DNA of 64,000 nucleotides, taken from the NCBI GenBank assembly GCA_020631735.1, contig CM036167.1, positions 1,430,988-1,494,987 of the forward strand. Reading direction: 5' to 3'. Position 1 is the stretch's first letter, and each line of letters starts with the position of its first letter. This stretch comes from Saccharum officinarum (Eukaryota > Streptophyta > Magnoliopsida > Poales > Poaceae). Position numbers and translations under genes: made by a program. This document shows positions 42,676 to 55,989 of this stretch, in pieces. The notes below the pieces were generated by a model. It saw only the letters and a program-made list of their open reading frames with translations. It was not told the DNA's origin and ran no database searches.

Positions 42676-45600
42676 ATGTGGACGCCGTCGCGCGGGAGCA
42701 ACGCCCGGCGCAGCGGCCACCGCCGCATCGCGGACTACCTGGCGGACGACCAGACCACCACCACCGCCACCGACGCCTCCGACAACGAGTCCTACACTAC
42801 CGCCTATGGGGAGGAGTTCTTCGCCGCGGCGGCCGCCGCCGCGAGCGGCGGCGGTGGCGGCATGCTGCCGGCATTCCTCGCGGACCAGGGAGACCTGGTG
42901 GAGGTCATGCTGGAGCTGGACGAGGAGTCCATGGTGGTCCGCAGCGTCACGCCCACCAGCGCCGCGCTCTACGGCGCGACCTCCCTCCCGGCGCCGCCGC
43001 CGCCCGCGGGGTTCGGGGTGTCGCCGTCGCCGCGCCGCGCGCCGTCGGAGGGCGGCGCCGGCGGCCGCCTGAGCCGGTGCTCGTCGACGTCGTCGCGGAT
43101 ACGGAAGAAGTTCGCGTGGCTGCGGTCGCCGTCGCCCTCCCCGTCCCCGTACCGCCCCACGCCCGCCGAGCTGCAGCGGGAGGCCGCCATGGCGGCGCGC
43201 GAGCGGCGGCGGGAGCAGGCGCAGCTCAACCGCTCCCGCGCCGGCGCCAGGCGCGCGCTCAAGGGCCTCCGCTTCATCAGCCGCACCACGGGCTCCGTCG
43301 AGGCCGCCGAGCTCTGGCGCCGCGTCGAGGAGCGATTCAACAACCTCGCCCGCGAAGGGCTGCTCTCCCGCGACGACTTCGGCGAATGCATCGGTACGTC
43401 GTGCTGCCGCTGCTGCTGCTTGGCTGCAATTCACATTGTTATCCGCACATGCGAGAAAGCAGCAGCTCGATCTTAACTGCGACGTCCTTGTCTCCACTCC
43501 AACTGATGCAGGAATGGTGGACTCCAAGGAGTTCGCGGTGGGCATCTTCGACGCGCTGGCGCGGCGGCGGCGGCAGAACCTGGAGCGGATCACCAAGGAG
43601 GAGCTCTACGACTTCTGGCTCCAGATCTCCGATCAGAGCTTCGACGCGCGGCTCCAGATCTTCTTCGACATGTACTGAGCTAAAATTTCACGCGCTCCCC
43701 CATTTCTCTTTCTTTTCCCGGATCCCAAGTAACGTCACAAATCGATCCGCCCCGACTCCCGATGCGTGCGCACCTGCACTACGCCACGCTTTGCGCCCCC
43801 GCAGATTCTTGATAAGCTTCTTCTTTCTTCTCCTTCTGGTGCCGTTCTCGGCCCCAAATTCAGGGTGGACACCAACGTGGACGGGAGGATAACGAGGGAG
43901 GAAGTACAGGAGGTGACTTGTTTAACCACACTTTTTCTTCACTCCTCTGTGTGCATGATGCATCTCTCTGTTTTTAGCTCAGCTGCCATCCCAAAAGAGA
44001 GCAGAGCACTCTGCACCATTTAGAACCTTCTTCTTGTGGGCACCCTGCTCTGATCACCAAACCGCTGCTTCTAGTGGAGTGCTAGTGTAGTCGTAGTGTA
44101 CCACAAATACTACTCTTGTTTAATTAATTACTCCTGTCCTACTAATTACTGTGGTAAACTACCCACGTGCTCCGCCGCTAATCCAGCTAGTTTGTTTGGC
44201 TTGGTCTCCCTCCTGCCACCGCAGCTGATCGTCCTCAGCGCGTCAGCCAACAAACTGGCGAAGCTCAAGGAGCAGGCGCAGGAGTACGCGGCGCTCATCA
44301 TGGAGGAGCTCGACCCGGAGAACCTTGGCTACATTGAGGTACGCGTCGCGAGCGGTGGTGTTCTTGGCCGTATCCCGTACGGGCTACGGCGGCTCCTGCC
44401 GTCTGTCATTTTGCCTAGTGGAGTTGGAGCACGTGTGCTGCCGCCGTACTGACACGTGTGCTTCCTCTTCCCTGGCTTGCCGCCAGCTGTGGCAGCTTGA
44501 AGCGCTGCTGCTCCAGCGCGACACCTACATGACCTACAGCCGCCCGCTGAGCACGGCCAGCGGGGCCCAGTGGAGCCAGAACCTCGGCGTCGGCGGCGGC
44601 ACGCTGACGGTACCAGGAGGAGGCGACGGCGGCGCCGGCTGCAGCGCCGACGGCGATCACCCGCGCGAGCGTCGCCGGATGAGCTGGGGCGTGCGGAAGG
44701 CGGCGGCGCGGGTGCGCGTGGCGGCGGAGGAGAACTGGCGCCGCGCCTGGGTGCTGGCGCTGTGGTTCGCGGCCATGGCGGCGCTGTTCGTGTGGAAGTT
44801 CGTGCAGTACCGGCGCACGGCGGCGTTCCAGGTGATGGGGTACTGCCTCCCCACGGCCAAGGGCGCCGCGGAGACGCTCAAGCTCAACATGGCGCTCGTG
44901 CTCCTCCCCGTCTGCCGCAACACGCTCACGTGGCTCCGCTCCTCCTGGGCCCGCTTCTTCGTCCCCTTCGACGACAACATCACCTTCCACAAGGTAATTA
45001 AGACCGGACTCTACTACTGTGTACGTGTACTCCATGTCCGTGTACTCCATGTCCGTGCATATTGGGAGCCCCCAACCACTTCCCGCAAAATATCGTCGCG
45101 TCCGACGTGGCCAGCCACCTTACTCACGGTAGATTCGTCGCCCATGATGGTAACATCCAAGCGGTCGAGGACTCTGAGGTTTAGTCATTTACGGTAAAAA
45201 AAACAGTCCGGCTGCCGGGGGGGTCGGTGGTTGGTTCAGCCGTCGCCGTCGGGGACGAGGCGCGGCGGCCATGTCGTACGCGGCGGGAACGTGGCGTCCA
45301 ATGATTGGCCGCCCACGTTGGGGGTCCCGGATCCCATGTGGAAGGGCCAAGGCTGCTCCGGCCCCATGTGGTAGCTCGAGACTTTGGCTTACTATACCGG
45401 CTACTCGTAAAACACAACGTGTACTCTCTCGGCTGGGTGCACCGTACTCGTCTACGGTGGGTTCCCCAGATACGCAGGCGGCAGGCCAGGTCTCCATCAC
45501 ATGTTCCGTGCCCGCGTCGCGGGCAGCGGCGCGGACACGCGGTCTAATGATTCTGTCCCGGCCGTAAGCGGAGCCGTACGGCACAGAAGATCCCTTGCTC

Positions 45601-48600
45601 CCGGTTGGGACAATTGCGTGCTGCCCAGGCCCAGCCCAGTAAACGGTCGAGTCAAAAGTCAGAGCCGCTTCACTGTCGGTAAAAGTCCACACGAACCGAC
45701 AAAAGAATCCCTGCAGGCGGGCCCTACTCCCAGAATGGGCTACTACAGTGGCCCAGTCGCTGGTGGGCCCAGCGGCGGTGCCGGTTGTTCTGTCTCAGGA
45801 AAGTAACTGGGCACTGTCTGTCCGGTAACGACTCGTGACCGAAGCAAAGACCATGACGTTGCGTCTGCGTTCACTTTCACTGCCGTAATTATATGCTGTG
45901 TTGTTGACTGTTTCTTCCTCCTCTCGTCAGATGATCGCGACGGCGATCGTGGTGGGGATCACGCTGCACGCGGGGAACCACCTGGCGTGCGACTTCCCGC
46001 GGTTGATCGCGGCGAGCCCGGAGGAGTACTCGCTGGTGGCCGGCGCGTTCGGCGCGGACAAGCCCACCTACGCGGGGCTCCTGTCGGGCACCGAGGGCGT
46101 CACGGGCGTGGCCATGGTGGTGCTCATGACCGTCTCCTTCACGCTGGCCACGCACCCGTTCCGCAAGGGCGAGCCCAAGGCCGGCGCCGGGGCAGGCAAC
46201 GCCGTCACGTCGCGGCTCCCGGCGCCGCTGAACCGGCTCACCGGCTTCAACGCCTTCTGGTACTCGCACCACCTCCTCGGCATCGTGTACGCGCTCCTGC
46301 TCGTCCACGGCTACTTCCTCTTCCTCGTCCGGAGGTGGTACGAGAAGACGGTACGTGCATCGATCTTTTTTTCGTACCCTACTACTGTGATGTGATTTAT
46401 TTTGGTGCATTTTTTTCATCATCCGTTCCGTTGCATTCATTCATTGCACGAATGTTTGTTGCTCGTTGTTTCGAGCAAGCGAGATGAGAGAAGAGGTGGC
46501 TTGGTTGCGACGTGTAGCGTGCTTTCGGGAGGGGGGCGGCTTTCTGTTTGGCCCGTCGGGCAAAGGCAAAGGTGATGGTAATCGCCCGTTCACGACCGCG
46601 ACCCTTTTCTTGGACACGCCGTTGTCGCGGCCGGGGCTCCCTGCCGCTGCTGCTGCTTTATGTTGCCTTCTTCCAGAAACCACGCCTCGTGGCAATCTCA
46701 ATTATCCAGAGAAGAAAAAGAAAAAAGGGCAAAAAGGAAATTAAGGAAAATGTGCCACGACTCCACGGTCCCACGGCCACGGCAGTTGGCAGGAGACGTG
46801 CGATAGGACAGGCGGAAGTCAATCTGCTCTTTGGGCCCTGTTGCTCTTTGGGTCCTGTTAGTTCCCAGAAAATTTTGCAAAGTTTTTCAGATTTCCCGTC
46901 ACATCGAATCTTTAGACACATGCATGAAGCATTAAATATAGATAAAAAATAAAACTAATTACACAGTTTAGACGAAATGGACGAGACGAATCTTTTAAGC
47001 CTAATTAGATCATGACTGGACAATATTTGTCAAATAACAACGAAAAACACTATAGTGCCATTTTGCCAAATTTTTTAAATCTAAACCGGCCCTTGGTCAT
47101 CGAGGACGAACAGCTTCAGAGAATACTACTACTGCTAGCATGACGATGCTACTCTAGGTTGTAGGTGAGCGCCTGCGTGCGTGAAGGGCGGAGGGCCGTG
47201 GGACGTGGGGTACAGCCGTAGTACTACATGCCTACAGGGGGTTGCTGGTGTCGGTGCCGCCGGAGTCAAACCGGAGCCATGCTTGCCAGCCCAGACCTGC
47301 TCTGAGCCTCCGCCCCGGTCGAGATCGTCAAGGGAAACGACGCGTCCGGCGGTCCGGGTCGGGTCCGTCCGGCTAGGATAGATAGATACGAACACTAGCG
47401 GTGGCGGCAGCAGTCGTCGCTGTGAGCTGTCGCGGGGCACCCCGCACCCGGGCAGGTGGGGTGATGTGCTCCACCGCTCAGTGCCGGGTGCCACCGCCCG
47501 GTACTGACGTGTGGAGCGGTGGCACTCGCCGTAGTCCTCGCCGTCTTGGGATCGGGCAGATCCATGGACGGACCGAAACAACAGCGCTGCGCGGTTCCTG
47601 TCAGCTCAGATCAGGAGTGGGCTACCATACCAGGTCGGGGCCGCTCTGCCCAGCCGGAACGTGCAAGGGCTCTTGAAAATCTTGCTGTCTTAAGGCCAGG
47701 CCAATTCTATCATTTTCGGCAGAGGACTACTACGGCCAATTATTTAAGCTCATTTTCCTTTCTTTTTTTATTCTTACGATGATGAAACATAGGTCCGGTA
47801 CGGTTGTATGCCCACACGTATGAGTGTTTATGATGGTCCTACACTTGTTGGTGGATCTGGCTAGAGTGTTGTTGATCAGGCCACTTTACAGGGCACTTAC
47901 GTTTGGATCTTTGCGCTGAAATGGGTGGGGATTGCGCTAAGACTAATCATCGACGTAGATGGACGCTATCAATGGCCACGAATGCCGCCCTCCGCTTTAC
48001 AGGATGGAAGCACTGTTTTCGCAGTACGCGAAATTAAAACCCCACATCTACTTACTACACATCTCGAATCCATCCATTCATCGCTGGATAATGAATCCAT
48101 TCTTCCATTCCGATCCATCCTAGAGCCTAGCAGCCTTACCCCACTTTCCCAAGAGGGGCTGCTGTTACACTCATGTCGCTTTAGTTTTACCACTGCCCGC
48201 CTGCGCCACACTCACCAGCCTCACCACGCGACACCCCGAATCTGCAAGCGACGGGCGTCGTCGCATCGCATGCCTTCGCCTTTAAGCTTCCAGTGATGGG
48301 GTATGCGCAGGAAGCTTCTCCTTTGTGCTCCGTTTGTTCTTGGTGGTGGCAGTATACCAGCCGGCGCATCTTTTTTCCCCCTTTCTTTCGTCCCACATCT
48401 AATTCACGGCTGGAGTAGAGATGACATTGTCAATCGATCATCAGCGGCGCAGCAACCGGCTCGTTTTGACCCAAACCACATGGCCACCGCCCACCGGCAT
48501 GTATAGTATTACCGCTCACCTACTACTACTGCCCCCGGCCGGCGGCAGCAGGCTATGCGACGACCCGACCGCTTGCTTTCTCCGCTTCCACATTTGCCCC

Positions 48601-51600
48601 ATGAACTCGTCACTCACACAGTCACACTCACAGTTTTGTATACATGTGTAAAATTTGGCATGGCGTGACTTGGTGCCCGTTCCCGTCTCACCAAACCTCC
48701 AGATGAATGGTGTCCCTTGCCACATGTAGGCAGGCAGTGGAGGCAGCACAATGCTGTCCAACGATTGCGGTGTTCTCTGTGGGGCAAGGGCGCAAGGCGG
48801 CAGGACGCTTGAGTTGTAAAGGGTCCATGGCATGGGGACGGGGTGGGAGAGTGGTGCCGACGGCATCTCATTCTCGTCTAGGCCTCTAGGGATCGAATCC
48901 GATTAAAGAGCCTGTCTATACTCTAGTCTTGGTGTGCTAGTGAAAGGCAAAAGAGAAACAACTCAAGACGGAAAGAAAGAAAGAAACAATAAGAAAGAAT
49001 TGGGGAAAAATAAGAGAGCATGTAGCCTTGTACTAGCTAGGCGCCACTCGCCCCTAGAAATTTGCCGGCCGTGTGTGACCATGCGTGGAACTTCCCGTGC
49101 AGTTCAGTTTCATGCCTGCCCGCGTGGCACGGGTCTTACGCTACTCGCTGGTTACCTTTTCTCCTTGGCATGGTGCTATAGTGGGAGCCTTGTGACGGCG
49201 AGAGGTGCCGGTCACTCAGGACCACCTTTGCGTTCAAGGGGAAATGCTGGGGGGTCCTCTGATCTGATGCTTCTCGCAATTCGCAATTGCTTTTCCATAG
49301 GCCGCATTGGTTATATCCCAGAGGCATTGGATTCTGTTTGTTCTGGGGTCGCAGGTGCGGTAGGTTCGGTGGACGCCGATATTGATGTCAGGCAGAATGG
49401 CAAATATATATAGTGCTCTACTGAGTCATCCGAAAAGAATGCCTTTTGGGATCTTGTTGATTAGCATTTGTTCTTTCCTGGATTTCAATTATTCTGAATT
49501 TGATAACCATGTCTCAAGAAAGGCAGGAACTGCGGTTTCTAAACTATTTATTTGATTTGCTTGGATATATGCCATTAGCAATTGCACAACCCCGAAGGTT
49601 CAGATGTTAGAAAGTACACTCCGGTGTCCAGGACAATGCCCGGTAGTTAGAGCTATCCTGAACTACAGCACTACGAGTCTGAATATTTATTGAGCTAGAA
49701 ACTATGCATGGGGATAAATGATTCAAGTATTAAACACACCGTGTCTGTCATGTCGCGGCATTCTGGAAGCGTGGGAATCTGACAGCTGCCAAGCTGAGTG
49801 GTTCCCCTTGCTATTTTAGTGCCTGTTGTTTATCTCAACTTCTTTGGAACGATGCCATGCGGAAAATTCTCTCTCACAAGCATTCTCATGTGGAAACAGC
49901 GGTGCTGTTTGCCTGCCATGACTTTTGCACGCCCTCTAATCATTTCAGCACCTCTTTGTTCAGGGGCTGATGTTGAGTTTAAACACATCTTTTTTTAATA
50001 CGCTACTAATACTGATCTCATGGTGGTTTCAGACATGGATGTACATTTCTGTCCCGCTGGTGCTCTACGTTGGTGAAAGGATGCTTAGAGCCTTGAGGTC
50101 AAATGCTTATACCGTAAAAATTCTCAAGGTGAGTACTACTGGTGGTAACTGCAATGGCAAATTCATGCAGCTTGCAAGTGTCAATCTTTTTTAATAATCT
50201 GTACCCTAGTGCTACTAGTTGGCTATCTCCACATGTTGATTACTTAATATTTCAGACTAGAACGGTTCTTTGATAACTTGCACAAATTGCACTCAAAGAA
50301 GAACAAAAGAGAACAACTTGCGCAGATTCAGTAATTAGTGATCCATTACAAGTTCCGATTCGGTGTAGTTTGATACATTATTTTAGCTTCAACGCACTTT
50401 TTTTTCCTTTTAAAAAAAGGGGATGTGTATGTGGACAAGCACGGGCGGAGCCATGTTGCTGACTGTGGGTGCGGCCGCACCCACGTGAAAATCAGAAATC
50501 AATGTTTACGGCTAAACTTTCACCTCTTCCGCACCCCCCAAACGCAAAGTCATGCACCCAGTCCTATCAAACAAAGTTAGCTAACTAAGAAGCGCAACAA
50601 AAGAAAAGCAAGGTAATAACACTAAAAGATTACCTCTTTTATTTTAATTATTTGTTTCAGCACGCAATGTAGATTTGATCTCTAAAAGTAACGATCCATT
50701 CTATAATTTCTTTTCTTAAAAATTAAAGTGTCTGTAGGCTGGGTCATTGGTTCATGCATATTTTACCAATGTCGACGCCTTTTTGTTTGTAATTGTGTGG
50801 TATTCTCTCACTATGTCTAATCTCTTATATATAATCCTAAACCCAACTAATAATGTATCTCAACATGCGAGCTGTTTATCTTATCAATGTGTTATATCAT
50901 CATAAACAATTAAAACTCACTAGCACATGCAACTATGATGTCCACGTTCAGATGCACAAGGATTTTGTTGTCCACGTCAATATACCACACAATCCACTAG
51001 CATAATTTATAATAGTTATTCCTTCGTATAATAAGTAACTATATATAGTCTAATTTCATTCGAAATCGTCCACAATTCCCACAACAACGTGCGGGGTATG
51101 CTTCTAGTTTTGGTAAATAAATGGTAAGCACCAGTATTACTCATTGTTAATGCACATCATCTCACTTATGTTCAATTAATGATGCTAAAAGTATGCTCAT
51201 TGTTCACTTAAGTAACACTATTGCTCGAAATATCATACATTCAACTTTCCGATCAAGCTAGTCTTATTGTGCTTTTGTGTCGATACACTGTTGGGAAAAA
51301 TATTTTGCCATTTTTTCAAAAAAAAAGTCACCAACAGGTCAATTTGTGTTTCTAGTAGTGTCTAAATACACATGGCATGAAAAAAGTGCTGCACCCCCCT
51401 TAGTTTTTCTCTAGCTCCGCCCCTGTGGACAAGCAATGGAGAATGTTGTGGCCTAGTCATGCTGTCACTACGAGGACATCCACGAAAGAATATAGGCCCT
51501 GCTCGAACATTTTCTGTCCTTCAGAAATTGCCTGTCACTCTCTAATGATTTCCATGTCTCGAAGGTCCATGCTTTTGGTTGATTGTTTATTACTTTATTC

Positions 51601-53477
51601 TTTCCTGTGTGCTCTTCTGCCAAGTCACAACATCAAATACATACGTGTAATTACTGGTTTTGACATCTAAAGGACTTTTCTCATGCTAAGCAGTTTGATA
51701 GATGTGTTTCTGTTTTTCTTTTTTCACCATACTGTTAGATCTGAATGGAATAATCATCTAAGTATTAGGTGCTGCAGTAACCAAGTCACAAAAAAAAGGT
51801 GCTGCAGTAACCATAACGAAGTCTCAAAACAAGAAAGAAGCATGTGCATACAGAAACTATACATTTAATATAATGTTTTTTTACAAAATGACAACTTTTT
51901 TTGCCAAATAAATCCATCGATCAATATTGTCTTATGTAAATTTCATTACTGCAGGTGTGTCTTCTACCTGGAAATGTATTGACCATAACAATGTCAAAGC
52001 CCTACGGATTTCGATATAGAAGTGGACAGTACATATTTCTTCAATGTCCAATGATTTCTCCATTTGAATGGTTTGTATGACTCCCGATTTGCATCTCCTC
52101 AATCTACTCTTAGTTCTCTGGTTAATTTAGTATTCACCTGCTGGGGTTTTGTGTTTGCAGGCACCCTTTCTCCATCACTTCAGCACCTGGAGATGACTAC
52201 CTCAGTGTTCACATCCGAACAAATGGTGACTGGACACAAGAGCTCAAGCGCATATTTGTCGAGAACTATTTCTCACCACATCTTAACAGAAGAGCTTCAT
52301 TTAGCGAGCTAGGTGCGGCAGAACCAAGAAGGTCCATCAAACTCTTTTCCCCATGGCTGCTTCTTTACACACCTAAATAGAACTGAAACTGAACGTGTTT
52401 GTTTTCTATTCCACAGCTTGCCAAAATTACTTGTAGATGGTCCATATGGTGCCCCTGCACAGGATTTTAGAAACTACGATGTTCTACTTCTTGTCGGCCT
52501 TGGAATCGGGGCAACACCATTCATAAGCATTCTAAGGGATCTGCTTAATAACATTAAGATAGCTGACGAGTTGATGGTACTGCTTTATCTTGATTTGTTC
52601 TCATTTTAACCTTTTCCAGCAGATATGGCTATTCCCATTTATAGCTTACATAACTTTTTGTGATTATTAGGACTTGGCAATGGAGACTAGCAGGTCTGAA
52701 GACAGCGCCAACAGCTTTAGTGTCTCAACAGCGAGCAGCAACCGGAAGAGAGCATACAGAACAAGCCGTGCACATTTTTACTGGGTCACTCGAGAAGCCG
52801 GATCATTTGAATGGTTCAAAGGGGTGATGAATGAGGTTGCAGAAATGGACAAGAAGGTAGAATTTGCTTCATGCCACATTGCCATCCATCTTGATGTCTG
52901 ATCGTCCCTTCAGTTTACAATATGCCCACAATATTTTCTATACTGTACTGACATTGAGCTCGTTGAAACCAGGGTGTCATAGAGCTGCACAATTACCTCA
53001 CAAGTGTTTACGAGGAACGAGATGCACGGACAACTCTGCTGTCCATGGTGCAGGCTCTGAACCATGCCAAGCACGGCGTCGACATCGTTTCAGGAACCAG
53101 GGTACGCCAATTATCTGAAACTAGTAGCACAAGATAGTGTCCAAAGATCCTCTATTCTATTATTGCAAAGTATAGATTGTAATTGAGCGTTTTATGTGCA
53201 CTCGGCAGGTGAGGACACATTTCGCCAGACCCAACTGGAAGGAAGTCTTCACCAGGATCGCCTCCAAGCATCCGAATTCAACCGTTGGTAAACAGTCTGC
53301 TCAACCAACTCTAAAATATCTCCTCAAAATCCATAAGAATGCTTCTGATGCTATATCATGCCTGCAGGTGTGTTCTACTGCGGCGCACCGATGCTTGCCA
53401 AAGAGCTGAAGACTCTGTCGCACGAGATGAGCCACAAGACGGGCACTCGCTTCCATTTCCACAAGGAGTACTTCTGA
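42676..53477 (+). CDS. RBOH: Respiratory burst oxidase homolog (NADPH oxidase), RBOHE-like, 14 exons, 1004 aa
   Basis: Plasma-membrane enzyme that passes electrons from cytosolic NADPH through FAD and two haems to apoplastic O2, making superoxide. Exons: 42676-43393, 43512-43671, 43864-43912, 44225-44338, 44487-44993, 45931-46350, 50033-50128, 51955-52070, 52161-52331, 52417-52576, 52671-52856, 52973-53101, 53209-53287, 53368-53477. All introns are GT-AG, and the total is 3015 bases in frame. Order: N-terminal NADPH_Ox region to about 290; EF-hand [12 protein letters not shown] (295-306); second EF-like DPENLGYIE (339-347); first membrane helix about 434-453; haem ligands H515/H529 and H629/H642, spaced 14 and 13 as in gp91phox; FAD motif HPFSIT (728-733); NADPH motif GLGIGATPF (811-819); end HKEYF. 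C973 is 31 residues from the end, like the regulatory Cys890 of AtRBOHD. ARRRRQ and [20 protein letters not shown] suggest the RBOHE type. Family enzymes are controlled by Ca2+ and phosphorylation. No break seen. Confidence 0.96.
46826..46859. repeat. 17-bp tandem repeat at the MITE edge
   Basis: gctctttgggccctgtt is followed at once by gctctttgggtcctgtt, one base different. The second copy forms the left end of the MITE, so the repeat probably reflects insertion or a duplicated terminus. Confidence 0.75.
46850..47093. mobile_element. MITE in RBOH intron 6 (gggtcctgttagttccc family)
   Basis: Left end gggtcctgttagttccc; right end ctaaaccggccctt. The interior holds the well-known grass MITE text (cacatcgaatctttagacacatgcatgaag in part, ttaagcctaattagatcatgac, ttgtcaaataacaacg). 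It is a non-coding DNA transposon. The superfamily is uncertain because the target duplication is unclear. Confidence 0.8.
50129..51954 (+). other. RBOH intron 7 (1826 bp) carrying a hAT-like insertion
   Basis: Bounded by aag|gtgagt and gcag|gtgtgt. More than half of it is the element at 50440-51425. The rest, including 51434-51954, has no recognisable gene. Confidence 0.88.
50440..51425. mobile_element. Non-autonomous hAT-like element with 8-bp target duplication
   Basis: The ends are inverted: cacgggcggagc on the left and gctccgcccctg on the right, eleven of twelve bases matching. The flanks tggacaag (50432-50439) and tggacaag (51426-51433) are a perfect 8-base target-site duplication, as made by hAT transposases. 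Near the left end is a 20-base palindrome, gtgggtgcggccgcacccac. No transposase is encoded in its 986 bases. Confidence 0.88.
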
Positions 53478-54845
53478 ATTTGGACAGAGAGAGAATGGGC
53501 AACCGATGCTCGTTCTAATGTGATCTGATCTGATCTGATCTCGATAGCGTTAGGTACCGGTAAAGAAGACAGGGAAAATTTTGCACAGATGCAAGACAAA
53601 GCCAAGCTGACCTCCTCCTGATCTGGAACTGTACATAGCATAAAAGAAAGCACAGGGTTAGTTTAGTACGTAGCACAATTCAAATATATATTGACAAAGA
53701 AAAGAGAGAGAAAGGGCAGGATAGAGGCTGTTAACTCGAAGATATTGATTGATGATAGACATGGTATACGTGTACACAGTATAGTTAGGTACAGTACTAT
53801 AGGTAGTAGTTATAATGTTATATATATATGAATCAATGAATATACGAGGAGCCACATGCTGCCATTCTGAAGTCTGGACGTGCACTCTTCAGGCGTGTTC
53901 GTGACTGTTCCGTGCCTGTTTGGCTGGTGGTTGCCCATGTGAGGAGTTTAGTAGCTAAACGATCCATGCCGTAGCCTGAAGGAAAGGCAAGTTGGAGGAC
54001 AGGAGGAGACGTCACACGTGCTCTGCCTTGTGAATCTTCCCAGCCCGTGACGCGTGTGAGCGTCCACGTCTCTGCGGCCGAGCCGATTCCAGGCCTTGTC
54101 TAGTCCTAGTGCACTGCCCAGTGGCCACCGACGACCGACGGTTTCGCTTCGGCATGGGTTTGGCAACTTGGCAAGTCATCGCGGTGGAAGTTGGAAGCTC
54201 CCCGTGCTCGTCCTGTGGCCTTGGTGCGAATCCGTGCGTGGTGCGGCGCTCGCGCGGTCTCGCACCAAGGGTCTCACACCGAGGGTTCCAGGTAATTTTG
54301 CAATGCGTTGGGCCTGGCGTCAGTCAAGGGCCGGCTGGGGATCGCTTGGACGAGTTCAGCCTGTGCCGGATCGGATCGGATGGACCGAAGCCGCTGGACT
54401 CAAAGCCCATCAACAGCATCATTACCAAGGCAGGCAGGGCCACACACGCTTTGGACCGCCACACTAGGCCATGCAACATAGCCCAAGGAAAGGCGTGGGC
54501 ATCTGGGCTGTTTGTTCGAGCCTACACTAGCATCGTCGACATCGCGACGTGACGCGAGGCGTCGCTCCGGGCTCCAGCGGAGCAACCGAGCAACGAGCAA
54601 GACGTCGACGTCAAGCGCGCGGGACGCCATGCCGGAGCGGCGGAGCCGCATCATGAGCTCAACTTGTCCACCGATGGCTGATGGGCGACGCGGGGTGAGA
54701 GCGACTCCGCTGTTGAACTGTGCCTCTCTTCGCTGCTGAGAAATCTGCAGAATTGCAAATGCTCGGATACAGAGATATGACAGCTGCGGGGCTGCCTGCC
54801 CGAGACCACAATGGCTTGGCCGCTTGGCTTCACTCATTGTCGATG
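53478..54845. other. RBOH 3' flank and intergenic sequence
   Basis: Contains a gatct-type short tandem (gatctgatctgatctgatctc) near 53521-53541 just after the RBOH stop, and AT-rich sequence that could hold its polyadenylation site. GC-rich frames at 54096-54740 show no similarity I recognise. Confidence 0.45.
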
Positions 54846-55365
54846 GACATCACGTTGTCACTTTGTCAGTTCATCGCCAAATCCGATCCTGCCAATCCGA
54901 TACCCGGCCTACAGCTGCAAAGATTAATTTCAGCAGCAGGTTCGGGAAACGAAGTAGTTCTCCACGCCAGGTTTTATTTCGTCCTTGATGATGGTGTTAG
55001 TGTTACAGCGCCAAGTAGTATCCCTTGGAAAGCAACTCATGGCCGTTTATTCCTTCGCGACCACCAAATCCATTAATAGCCCTTGTGCCTTGTGGCGAGC
55101 TGCGTGCTGACAACATCCCAGAGTGGCTAAATCGGTTGCAAATTTCTGGAACTCCGGGTATCAAGCAAAGTTATTAGCATCCAGTATAATTTAAATTTGA
55201 GTATTCTCAAACCACCTAAACACTTTTGTTTGACCTTTTGCAAGGCTATTTGCTAGCTGACGAGTAGGATTCAACCTGTTTATGCAAGCTTTGCGGCAAT
55301 ATTGCGCGATGCCCGTCCAAGTGCAGGGCTAGCCGCATTTTACCTTCTAAATTTCAAAATAAATT
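54846..55365. repeat. Dispersed repeat, copy A
   Basis: Two blocks, 54846-55011 and 55090-55365, match 56404-56545 and 57022-57300 in the same order and orientation, with many substitutions. Landmarks are cactttgtcagttcatc, ccacgccaggttttatttcg, catcccagagtggctaaatc and gcaaggct. It is an old repeated unit, probably transposon-derived. Confidence 0.7.
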
Positions 55366-55402
55366 CAAAAAAAACACGCAGCTTAACGGCTCCTATGTCC
55401 AG

Positions 55403-55510
55403 AACACACCGCACAAACTTGCACACCCAGAGCACCCAGGCATGCTTATTGGACATCAGAATACACCGCACAAACTTGCACACCCAGAGCACCCAGGCCT
55501 GCTTATTGGA
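55403..55510. repeat. Two-copy tandem repeat of about 55 bp
   Basis: The phrase caccgcacaaacttgcacacc...cccaggcatgcttattggacat is repeated once, nearly exactly (gcatgc against gcctgc), at about 55405-55456 and 55459-55510. Confidence 0.88.
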
Positions 55511-55989
55511 CATAGTTGTACAGACACGTATAAAGTTATAGGCAACACAATACAATTGGACGCGGTACCCGATTCAGTTGACAGGGTGTGCTGGGAGCAC
55601 ATGCCTCACGCCTTCGGTGGCGTGGTGTGTGTTTTTAAGGCATGTTGCACTGACGCAGAGACCTGAACAGGTTTGCCAGCTTTCAGAGTTGTTTCTGGTT
55701 CACCTTGAACGTTCATGGGAAGAACTTTTAGCCGTGCAGAGACAAGAACAGACATCACGTATCATCGGTTACACTAGAAAAAAATTGTAGCGAAGCCCTT
55801 AGCTTTTGCACCCCGTTAGCGACTGATGACTTCCATGAACAGCGACTTTATCGGGTACAGACGTACAGTACGTAGGAGTATAGGTTAGTCAGGGGTCTAT
55901 CCTTGACAAATCCTTTCCAAAGATTGCACACAAAATTGCAAAGAACAGCAAAGGCACTAAAAAATGGGCTCAAAGCAAAATTGGGAACT

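Larger units (their letters stand above)
46351..50032 (+). other. RBOH intron 6 (3682 bp)
   Basis: Bounded by acg|gtacgt and ttcag|acatgg, both confirmed by the reading frame. It contains a MITE at 46850-47093 and a short (gaaa)n tract near 48972-48987. The many open frames in its GC-rich part have no recognisable protein. Confidence 0.9.

Noticed and set aside
42668..43892. A 404-codon frame and antisense frames over RBOH exons 1-3
   Set aside because: Shadow frames of RBOH exon 1. The true frame is fixed by EF-hand and NADPH oxidase motifs and by consistent splice phases.
45889..46487. Antisense and alternative frames over RBOH exon 6
   Set aside because: They mirror the haem-domain exon and have no protein similarity.
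46351..50032. A separate gene within RBOH intron 6
   Set aside because: Open frames there are short, overlap on both strands and show no known domain. Only a MITE and simple repeats are supported.
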